The position numbers were made by a program, and so were the translations under genes. The notes under the pieces are model-generated. The model searched no databases. It saw only the letters and a list, made by a program, of their open reading frames with translations, and was not told the DNA's origin. From positions 124,001 through 188,000 of the forward strand of contig BMWJ01000001.1 in NCBI GenBank assembly GCA_014651175.1: DNA of 64,000 nucleotides. Direction: 5' to 3'. Below are positions 25,014 through 31,762 of the stretch, piece after piece. The stretch's first letter is position 1. The number at the start of each line of letters is the position of its first letter. Origin of the DNA: Streptomyces clavifer. GTDB lineage: Bacteria; Actinomycetota; Actinomycetes; Streptomycetales; Streptomycetaceae.

Positions 25014-25221
25014 GGCTCCATGGTGACGGCCCGTACGGCCCCGCGGGACCCGCGACGACCCTGGCCGATCCCTGATATTGCCCCCGGCACCCCGTGAGGG
25101 GCCGCCCGCGGGCCCGGATCCGCCGCCCGTCCACGCCCGCGCACGGAACAGCGGCTTCTCAGGGTCGGTTCCGGGGCCGACCCTGATGCCACGACCGGTC
25201 GGGACATGTGACGATCGGTGC
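25014..25221. promoter_or_regulatory. Divergent promoter region of the PspC pair
   Basis: This 208-bp gap separates two PspC genes transcribed away from each other. It should hold both promoters and probably the binding site of the response regulator encoded at 26520. No strong dyad is visible to me. Confidence 0.4.
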
Positions 25222-26523
25222 ATGCCAGCCGCCACGACCCGAGCCCCGGGCCCCCACGCACCGGACCTGGAGGAGCCGACGCTGCGCAAGCTGTACCGCA
25301 GCGCCGACGGACGGCTGCTCGGCGGCGTCGCCCGCGGGCTCGCCGGTCACCTGGGACTGCCCGTCGCCTGGGTGCGCTTCGTCTTCCTCGGGCTGTTCTT
25401 CGCGGACGGTCTCGGAGCCCTCCTCTACGCCGTGTTCTGGATCGTCGTCCCGCTCGGAGTGGGCGGGGTGGAGACCACGCGGTCCGTCTTCGAGACGTCC
25501 GTCTTCGAGACCGCTCCGGACGGCCGGCGCAGGCTCCGCAAGCCCGACAAGGGCCAGGTGTTCGCCCTGGTCGCGCTGCTCGTCGGCGCTGTGGTCTTCG
25601 TCGGGAACGTCGACATGGGCAGCGAGGCCGACCGCTACATCTGGCCGACCCTGCTGATCGGAGCGGGCTCCGTCCTGGTCTGGCGCCAGGCGGACAACGC
25701 GCGCCGGGCCCGCTGGATCGAGGTGGGCCGCCGCCGACGGGTGCTCCAGCTGGCCCGCGGCCTGGCCGGCGTCGCCCTCGTCGGACTCGGCCTGGCCGTC
25801 TTCATGGTGGTCCGCGGCTCGGCGGCCCAGCTCGGCAACGTACTGACCGCCGCCATCGCCGTGCTCACCGGCATCGCGCTGCTGGCGGGCCCCTACCTGG
25901 TGCGGATGACGCAGGACCTCTCCGAGGAGCGGCTGATGCGCATCCGGGCCCAGGAGCGTGCCGAGGTCGCGGCCCACGTCCACGACTCCGTCCTGCACAC
26001 CCTCACCCTGATCCAGCGCAGCGCCGACGACGGCGGCGAGGTCCGCAGGCTCGCCCGTGCCCAGGAGCGCGAGCTGCGCAACTGGCTGTACAACCCGGAG
26101 GGCACCGGCAAGGACGAGGACGACGAGCCCACGAGCCTCGCCGAGGCGGTCAAGCGGGCCGCCGCCGAGGTCGAGGACAAGCACGGCGTACCGCTGGAGG
26201 TCGTCGTCGTCGGCGACTGCCCCCTCGACGAGAAGCTGGCCGCCCAGATGCAGGCCGCCCGCGAAGCGATGGTCAACGCCGCCAAGTACGGTGGCGAGGG
26301 CGGCGCCGTCCAGGTCTTCGCGGAGGTCGAGGGCCGCACGGTCTTCGTCTCCGTACGGGACCGGGGGCCGGGTTTCGACCTGGACGCCGTACCGGACGAC
26401 AGGATGGGCGTACGAGAATCAATCATCGGCCGGATGCAGCGCAACGGCGGTACGGCGCGACTGCGTTCGGTGCCCGGCGGGGGCACGGAAGTCGAGCTGG
26501 AGATGGAGAGGGCGAGCCAATGA
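25222..26523 (+). CDS. Sensor histidine kinase with N-terminal PspC domain
   Basis: The 433-residue membrane protein starts with a PspC domain (LYRSADGRLLGGVARGLAGH, about 22-41) and membrane helices. Further helices at about 110-215 lead to a HisKA_3 dimerisation helix with His254 in AAHVHDSVLHTLTLI. The C-terminal ATPase domain has N-box AREAMVNAAKYGGE and G-box RDRGPGFDLD. It should autophosphorylate His254 and pass phosphate to the NarL-type regulator that follows with an ATGA overlap (26520-26523). ATG at 25222 is chosen from domain alignment. This is the sensor of a probable envelope-stress system. Confidence 0.92.
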   Translation: MPAATTRAPGPHAPDLEEPTLRKLYRSADGRLLGGVARGLAGHLGLPVAWVRFVFLGLFFADGLGALLYAVFWIVVPLGVGGVETTRSVFETSVFETAPDGRRRLRKPDKGQVFALVALLVGAVVFVGNVDMGSEADRYIWPTLLIGAGSVLVWRQADNARRARWIEVGRRRRVLQLARGLAGVALVGLGLAVFMVVRGSAAQLGNVLTAAIAVLTGIALLAGPYLVRMTQDLSEERLMRIRAQERAEVAAHVHDSVLHTLTLIQRSADDGGEVRRLARAQERELRNWLYNPEGTGKDEDDEPTSLAEAVKRAAAEVEDKHGVPLEVVVVGDCPLDEKLAAQMQAAREAMVNAAKYGGEGGAVQVFAEVEGRTVFVSVRDRGPGFDLDAVPDDRMGVRESIIGRMQRNGGTARLRSVPGGGTEVELEMERASQ

Positions 26524-27215
26524 CCGAGAACACCGAAGCCACCGGGGGCCCGGAGCGACGGGTACGGGTCGTGCTCGTCGACGACCACCGGATGTTCCGC
26601 ACCGGCGTCCAGGCCGAGATCGGCCGCACCGAGGAGACCGGGGTCGAGGTCGTCGGCGAGGCCGCCGACGTCGACCAGGCGGTCACCGTGATCACGGCGA
26701 CCCGCCCCGAGGTGGTCCTCCTCGACGTCCACCTCCCCGGCGGCGGCGGCGTCGAGGTGCTGCGGCGCTGCGCCCCGATGATGGGTCAGGTGGAGAACCC
26801 GGTGCGCTTCCTGGCGCTGTCCGTCTCGGACGCCGCGGAGGACGTCATCGGAGTCATCCGGGGCGGCGCCCGCGGGTACGTCACCAAGACCATCACCGGT
26901 ACCGACCTGATCGACTCCGTCTTCCGGGTCCAGGACGGCGACGCGGTGTTCTCGCCGCGACTGGCGGGCTTCGTCCTCGACGCCTTCGCCTCGACGGACG
27001 CGCCGCCGGCCGACGAGGACCTGGACCGGCTGACGCAGCGCGAGCGCGAGGTGCTGCGGCTCATCGCCCGGGGTTACGCCTACAAGGAGATCGCCAAGCA
27101 GCTGTTCATCTCGGTGAAGACCGTCGAGTCGCACGTCTCGGCGGTGCTGCGCAAGCTCCAGCTCTCCAACCGGCACGAGCTGACCCGGTGGGCGACGGCG
27201 CGACGGCTGGTCTGA
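26520..27215 (+). CDS. NarL/LuxR-family response regulator
   Basis: The 231-residue protein has a receiver domain (VRVVLVDDHRMFRTGV; phospho-acceptor Asp69 in VVLLDVHLPG; Lys of YVTKT near residue 122) and a LuxR-type helix-turn-helix (LTQREREVLRLIARGYAYKEIAKQL, then SVKTVESHVSAVLRKL). It is translationally coupled to the PspC histidine kinase through ATGA. Likely targets include the divergent PspC promoters, by inference. Confidence 0.95.
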   Translation: MTENTEATGGPERRVRVVLVDDHRMFRTGVQAEIGRTEETGVEVVGEAADVDQAVTVITATRPEVVLLDVHLPGGGGVEVLRRCAPMMGQVENPVRFLALSVSDAAEDVIGVIRGGARGYVTKTITGTDLIDSVFRVQDGDAVFSPRLAGFVLDAFASTDAPPADEDLDRLTQREREVLRLIARGYAYKEIAKQLFISVKTVESHVSAVLRKLQLSNRHELTRWATARRLV

Positions 27216-27352
27216 GCCCGCCGGGCCGCGGAGGCGGGGCCGGCGTCGGCAGGGGCCGCGTCGGCGCACGGCCGGGTCCACCCCGTCTCCGGGCCCGCCA
27301 CCGGCCTCGGGGCCGGCCCGGGGCGGTCGGGTCCGGCCCGGCTGCGGGTGTT

Positions 27353-28144
27353 TCAGGGGGATTCCTGGGGGGCGTCCCGGTCCGCGTCCTGGACGAGTGA
27401 GATGTTGATCTTCTCGCCGATCCTGCGGTACCCGACGCCCGCGTAGATCCGCTCGACCTCCGGGCTGCCCGGCTCCAGCCAGACGGTGTGGCAGCCGCGT
27501 CCGAACGCCGTGGTGGTCAGCCAGGCGGACAGCGCGGCACCGACACCACGGCGGCGGAAGGATTCTGCGACCGCGAGGCCGGCCAGTTCGCTGATGCCGT
27601 CGACCGGCACCGAGCAGGCGCCCGCTCCGGCGGGTTCGGAGCCGAACACGGCGAGCGCCGCGACGCCTCCGCCTGCCACGGCCCCGCGCAGCCAGGCGAT
27701 CTCGCCGTCGTCGGGGCCCCCTTCACCGCCGAACCCCGTGTGCTGGACGGCCGCGGCGGCGGTGAACTCCGCGTCGGTCACGGGCTCGGCGATCCGGAGC
27801 CCGTCCACCGGCTTCGGTGGGAGGAGCCCGTCCGTGGTGCAGGCGAGCACCGGGGCATGGCTCTCCACGGTGAAGCCGGCGGCCAGCAGGGCCGGTCCGA
27901 CGGCGGGCGCCCAGGACGGCAGGTACTCCAGGCGGGGCAGCCGGCCCCGCTCGCGGAACGCCGCGACGAGGTCGGCGACCTCCTGCGCGCTCGGTTCCGC
28001 CCCCCGGTCCGGGATGGCGTAGTTGGCGAACTTCAGCTCCCAGTCCGGGTTGTGGCGCACCGTGAAGGGGCCGATCCGGTAGTGGTCGGGGGAGCGGAGG
28101 GTGAGCGCACGCGCGTAGTTCTGGACATCGGCGTCCAAGGGCAC
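27353..28144 (-). CDS. GNAT-family N-acetyltransferase
   Basis: The 263-residue protein has a C-terminal GNAT fold with the acetyl-CoA loop VAESFRRRGVGAALSAWL (about 190-210) and the closing strand YAGVGYRRIGEKINISLV. The N-terminal half is a divergent GNAT-like domain, as in two-domain members. The acceptor is unknown. GTG at 28144 has AGAAGG 6 nt upstream. It lies 54 bp downstream of the NlpC/P60 gene on the same strand and may be co-transcribed with it. Confidence 0.85.
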   Translation of the reverse strand: MPLDADVQNYARALTLRSPDHYRIGPFTVRHNPDWELKFANYAIPDRGAEPSAQEVADLVAAFRERGRLPRLEYLPSWAPAVGPALLAAGFTVESHAPVLACTTDGLLPPKPVDGLRIAEPVTDAEFTAAAAVQHTGFGGEGGPDDGEIAWLRGAVAGGGVAALAVFGSEPAGAGACSVPVDGISELAGLAVAESFRRRGVGAALSAWLTTTAFGRGCHTVWLEPGSPEVERIYAGVGYRRIGEKINISLVQDADRDAPQESP

Positions 28145-28198
28145 GGGGAGCCTTCTCTCTCGCGGGATCCGGTCGGCGCCGGCCGGTCGGCGCGGAGC

Positions 28199-29266
28199 CT
28201 ATGCCACCCGGGCCGCACCCGCGAAAGGCATTTCGCTGATCGGCGCCACGCGCACCGGTGCGCCCGGACGCGGGGCGTGGATCATCTGGCCGCCTCCGAT
28301 GTAGAGCCCGACGTGGGTGATCCCGGAGTAGAAGAACACCAGGTCCCCCGGAGCCAGTTCGGAGCGCGACACCCGATGGCCCGTGTTGATCTGGGTGTAC
28401 GTGGTGCGGGGCAGCGAGACGCCCGCGGCCTTCCAGGCGGCCTGGGTGAGGCCGGAGCAGTCGAAGGACGCGGGGCCGGTGGCGCCCCAGACGTACGGCT
28501 TGCCGAGTGCCCCGTACGCGAAGGCGACGGCCTGTGCCGCACGGGGGTTGGGGGCGGCGACGGAACCGCGTGGGGTGTGGCGGTCGGCCCGCACGGCCGG
28601 GCCGCCGTGCCCGGCGTCCGCGGAGCGCTCGTAGTCGGCGCGCTGGGCGGCGGTCAGGGTGGCCAGGAGCCTCTGGGCGTCGGCGAGCCTGGTGCGGACC
28701 GCTACCTTGTGCTTCTTGAGATCGGCCTGGCGGGACGCCAGGACCGCGAGCTCGTCCTCGGCCCGGGCGCGCAGCTGGGCCACCTCGCCGATCTGCCGGC
28801 GTACGCCCTGGAGGGCACCGGCCTGGCGGTCGCCGGCCCGGTCCAGGTACGAGGCCCGCTCCAGGTACTCGTCGGGGTCGGAGGAGAGGGCCAGCCGGAC
28901 GGCGGGGTCGATGCCGCCGCTGCGGTACTCCGCCGCGGCGAACGAACCGAGCGCGTTGCGTGCGGCGTTGAGGCGGTCGGTCCTGCGTGCGGCCTCGTCG
29001 CGCAGCGCGTCGAGGGACCTGGCCGAGGCGGCGGCCTTCTCCTTCGCGCCGTTGTACTTCTCGGTGGCGACCTCGGCGTCGTGGTACAGCCGGTCCACCT
29101 TCGCCCTGACCTGGGCCGGGGAGAGCTGGGGATCGGCCTGGGCGGCGCCCTCCAGGGCGGTCGCCGCCGCTCCTGCGAACGCCAGAGTGGCTGCGGTGCG
29201 GGCAGCAGGGCCGGTGAAGAAGCGCTGCTTGGGCTTGCGGTGAGCGGCTTTGCGATGGGCGGCCAC
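28199..29266 (-). CDS. Secreted NlpC/P60 peptidoglycan hydrolase (first of two)
   Basis: The 355-residue protein has a basic, HRK-rich start, a secretion signal (AARTAATLAFAGAAATALEGAAQA), a long coiled-coil region (about 50-215) and a C-terminal NlpC/P60 cysteine peptidase. The catalytic Cys is in SFDCSGLTQAAW and the His in ITHVGLYIGGG. It should cut D-Glu-diaminopimelate bonds in stem peptides. GTG at 29266 is chosen over a TTG/GTG pair near 29347 because GGAAGGA lies upstream and the start (VAAHRK) matches the paralogue downstream. Unlike that paralogue it has no ydaO riboswitch; its leader holds a long inverted repeat instead. Confidence 0.87.
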   Translation of the reverse strand: MAAHRKAAHRKPKQRFFTGPAARTAATLAFAGAAATALEGAAQADPQLSPAQVRAKVDRLYHDAEVATEKYNGAKEKAAASARSLDALRDEAARRTDRLNAARNALGSFAAAEYRSGGIDPAVRLALSSDPDEYLERASYLDRAGDRQAGALQGVRRQIGEVAQLRARAEDELAVLASRQADLKKHKVAVRTRLADAQRLLATLTAAQRADYERSADAGHGGPAVRADRHTPRGSVAAPNPRAAQAVAFAYGALGKPYVWGATGPASFDCSGLTQAAWKAAGVSLPRTTYTQINTGHRVSRSELAPGDLVFFYSGITHVGLYIGGGQMIHAPRPGAPVRVAPISEMPFAGAARVA

Positions 29267-29626
29267 GAGGGCGTGGGTCCTTCCGTTCGACTGCCCGTCG
29301 GGGAAGTGCCGGCGGGCCCGCCAGGAGATCCGTCGGCGGGCCACCAAAGGGGGAGTGGGTCCACCGCCGGATCTCCTGGCGGGGCGACCGGGGTGCCGCC
29401 CTGTACGGGGGCGGCGGTGAAGAACCGGTCACCTGGGATGGACGCTAAGCCCGAGGCATGGGGAAGAGGCGTAATGACGACTATTGACTCAATCTGACGT
29501 TTCGATCTCTTCGAATGACCGGAAAAATCAACCGGAGTCCGGCAATTCGTGCCAGGTGCGAGCGAACTCGTAAGGAAGTCCTACCTGGCCGAAGAGTGGT
29601 GATATGCCCGCGGCTAGGCTGCGGCC
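29267..29626. promoter_or_regulatory. Divergent region between NlpC/P60 gene and small membrane protein gene
   Basis: This 360-bp stretch holds a 15-bp inverted repeat (own entry) and an 11-bp palindrome, ATTGACTCAAT at 29483-29493, a possible operator. TAGGCT lies 7 nt before the plus-strand start at 29627 and could be its -10 box. No gene is seen. Confidence 0.4.
29317..29383 (-). promoter_or_regulatory. Long inverted repeat in the 5' leader of the NlpC/P60 gene
   Basis: CCCGCCAGGAGATCC (29317-29331) is repeated exactly in inverse at 29369-29383 with a 37-nt spacer. A further imperfect GC pairing inside extends the stem. In the minus-strand transcript it lies about 50-115 nt before the start codon, so it could form a regulatory hairpin. 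No T-run follows. Confidence 0.5.
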
Positions 29627-29980
29627 ATGGACGTACTCATCAATGTCTTCGTGGCCCTGCACATCATCGGTATCGCCTCCCTGCTGGGCGGCTTCCTGAC
29701 CCAGATGAAGGCCATGGGGGCGGGCACGGCCCGCTTCGTGCCCGCCATGCTGCACGGGGCGCTGACCATGCTGGTCACGGGGATCGCCCTCGTCGGGCTC
29801 AACCAGGCCGACGACCAGACGGTGAACAACGTCAAGATCGGCATCAAGCTGGTGATCCTGATCGTGATCCTGGCGCTCGTCTACGTGAGGCGGGACGAGG
29901 AGCGGGTGGGGAAGGGCGAGTTCGCCGCCGTCGGCGGGCTGACGGTCGCCAACATCTTCATCGCCACGCTCTGGACCTGA
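29627..29980 (+). CDS. Small four-helix membrane protein
   Basis: The 117-residue protein is nearly all hydrophobic, with four predicted helices (starting NVFVALHIIGIASLLGGFL and ending VGGLTVANIFIATLWT). Family unknown to me; similar short proteins are common in actinobacteria. ATG at 29627 has no ribosome-binding site, but TAGGCT sits 7 nt upstream, so the mRNA may be leaderless. It is followed by strong hairpins and so is transcribed alone. Confidence 0.78.
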   Translation: MDVLINVFVALHIIGIASLLGGFLTQMKAMGAGTARFVPAMLHGALTMLVTGIALVGLNQADDQTVNNVKIGIKLVILIVILALVYVRRDEERVGKGEFAAVGGLTVANIFIATLWT

Positions 29981-29996
29981 GCGGGCCCGTCCGACG

Positions 29997-30040
29997 CGGT
30001 CCGCTTCCCTGAGCGGACCGGCCCCCGGTCCAGGGGCCGG
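29997..30040. terminator. Two adjacent terminator hairpins
   Basis: CGGTCCGC/GCGGACCG (29997-30020) is followed directly by CCGGCCCC/GGGGCCGG (about 30018-30040). They lie between a plus-strand and a minus-strand gene and can serve both. Confidence 0.65.
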
Positions 30041-30178
30041 TCCGTGCCTCGCGGGCGGGGCCGCCCGGTGTGCGCGGCGAGCGGGGCGGGCGTACGAGCC
30101 GTTCGGGCCCGTACGCGCGCCCCCGTAACGCCCGCCCTGCGTGCGCCCCCCGTATGCCCGCCGTGCGCCCGTCCGCCG

Positions 30179-31339
30179 TTACGCCGGGCGCACGCTGCCG
30201 TAGATCGGCATGGAGTAGATCGACTCCTCGCGGACGTTCGCGCCCGGCTTCGGTGCGTGGATCATCATGCCGTCGCCCTTGTAGATGCCGACGTGGCTGA
30301 TGTCGTCGTAGAAGAAGACCAGGTCGCCCGGCTGCAGGTCCGCCGTGGCCACCCGGGTGCCGACCTTCACCTGGTCCCAGGTCGTGCGGGGCAGGTCGAC
30401 GCCCGCCGCCTTCCAGGCGGCCTGGGTCAGGCCGGAGCAGTCGTACGAGGACGGGCCCGTCGCCCCCCAGACGTACGGCTTGCCGATCTGGGCCCGGGCG
30501 AAGGACAGGACCTTGTCGGCCTTGGACGCGTAGCCGCTGTCGGATCCGGTGCCGCTGCCCGTCCCCGTGCCGGAGTCCGCCTCCCCCGCGGAGGCTTCCT
30601 CCTCCGCCGCCCGGTCGGCCTCCGCCTTCGCCTTCGCGGCGGCGGCCTGCTGGCGGGCGAGCTCCTCCGCCTTGCGCTCGGCCTCCGCCTCCTTCTTGCG
30701 CTCCAGCTCCGCGAGGCGTGCCTTCTCCTCGGCGGTCAGCTTCGACAGCAGCGTGCGCGCCTCGGCCAGCTTGTTCTGCACCTGCTGCTTGCTGCTGCGC
30801 AGCGTGGCCTGCGACTCGGTCAGCGTCTCCAGGCTCTTCGTCGCCTCGACCCGCTTGGCCGCCGCCTCGTTCTGCTGCGTGCGGAAGTCGCCGACCGCCT
30901 TCTGCTGCTGGGCGGTCATCCGCGCCATCAGCTGGTCCTGGTCGAAGTACGCCTGCGGGTCGTCCGCGAGGAAGAACGTCGCCGTCGGGGCGATCGCACC
31001 GCCGCGGTACTGGGCGGCCGCGTAGTGGCCCAGCTCCCGGCGCGTCTCGTTGAGCTTGTCGGCCCGCTTCGCCGCGGCCTCCAGGAGGCTGTCGACCCTG
31101 GAGCGCTGCTGCGCGGACGCGGTCTTCGCCTTGTTGTACTGCTGCGTCGCGGAGCCCGCCTGGCGATACAGGTCGTCGACCTTCTTCTGTACTTCCTCGA
31201 CGCTGGGTTTCGGCTCCGTCGGAGCGGCCGTCGCGCTCTGCGTCGAGAGCAGGGTGACGGAGGCCAGCGCCGCCGTCGTGAAGCCGACGGCGGGGGTGGT
31301 GCTGCGCACCCGCGTGCGCGGCTTGCGATGCGATGCCAA
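30179..31339 (-). CDS. Secreted NlpC/P60 peptidoglycan hydrolase (second of two), under c-di-AMP riboswitch
   Basis: The 386-residue protein begins MASHRKPRTR, the usual start of Streptomyces wall hydrolases. A signal sequence, a long Ala/Lys/Glu coiled coil (about 40-265, e.g. EEKARLAELERKKEAEAERK) and a C-terminal NlpC/P60 domain follow. The domain has its catalytic Cys in YDCSGLTQAAW and His in ISHVGIYKG. TTG at 31339 is preferred: GGAAGGAG is 9 nt upstream, whereas it would abut the ATG at 31348. A ydaO riboswitch precedes it, linking expression to cyclic di-AMP. Confidence 0.92.
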   Translation of the reverse strand: MASHRKPRTRVRSTTPAVGFTTAALASVTLLSTQSATAAPTEPKPSVEEVQKKVDDLYRQAGSATQQYNKAKTASAQQRSRVDSLLEAAAKRADKLNETRRELGHYAAAQYRGGAIAPTATFFLADDPQAYFDQDQLMARMTAQQQKAVGDFRTQQNEAAAKRVEATKSLETLTESQATLRSSKQQVQNKLAEARTLLSKLTAEEKARLAELERKKEAEAERKAEELARQQAAAAKAKAEADRAAEEEASAGEADSGTGTGSGTGSDSGYASKADKVLSFARAQIGKPYVWGATGPSSYDCSGLTQAAWKAAGVDLPRTTWDQVKVGTRVATADLQPGDLVFFYDDISHVGIYKGDGMMIHAPKPGANVREESIYSMPIYGSVRPA

Positions 31340-31362
31340 GACCGGCATCTCCTTCCGTGGAC

Positions 31363-31520
31363 CGCCTACCGGGTTAGCTGTCGGGTTCGGGCGGAACGGA
31401 AGGCTGCCCTACGGTCCTGGGGACGGACCGATTCACCCCGGTGCTGCGTGTGGGTCCCCGGTTCCGGCCCCCGCGAGGGCGGCACGGATTCGGCGGGGGC
31501 GCCCGTGTGGCGTAGGTCGC
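31363..31520 (-). ncRNA. ydaO/yuaA-type c-di-AMP riboswitch
   Basis: Read on the minus strand, the leader shows the conserved ydaO blocks in order: GAATCCG, GGAACCGGGGACCCA, GGGGTGAATC, CCTTCC, then CCCGAACCCGACAGCTAACC and GGTAGGC. CCTAC at the 5' side can pair with GTAGG at the 3' side as P1. In Streptomyces this class sits before cell-wall hydrolase genes and reduces their expression when c-di-AMP is high. The hydrolase ribosome-binding site follows 10-15 nt after the last block. Confidence 0.88.
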
Positions 31521-31730
31521 CTCAAAGGGGTACGGGTCGCCCGTCGGAGCACGCTAACCAACCCGTGGTGTCCCTGTGAAGGTTGATGTTCGATATGCCC
31601 GATACATTTCTGTGACCTTCGCACACCGGCTGTCCGCGGGGCGGTCCCGGGCCCGGAATTCCTACGCACCGTGGGCGGACGGTCTCCGTACGCGTACGGA
31701 TCCGGCTCTCGTGCCGAATGCGGCCCCGGG

Positions 31731-31753
31731 GTGTCGGTGCGGCGGCCTAGACT
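31731..31753 (+). promoter_or_regulatory. RecA-independent DNA-damage promoter (PafBC type) for uvrD/pcrA
   Basis: GTGTCGGTG (31731-31739), 8 nt, then TAGACT (31748-31753) matches the actinobacterial consensus TTGTCRGTG-N8-TAnnnT except for its first base. The helicase ATG lies 9 nt after the -10 box, so the message is leaderless or nearly so. In mycobacteria this promoter type is activated by PafBC after DNA damage. Confidence 0.65.
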
Positions 31754-31762
31754 CGTCAAGCG

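Noticed and set aside
29267-29520. Second ydaO riboswitch before the first P60 gene
   Set aside because: None of the conserved blocks could be read on the minus strand there.
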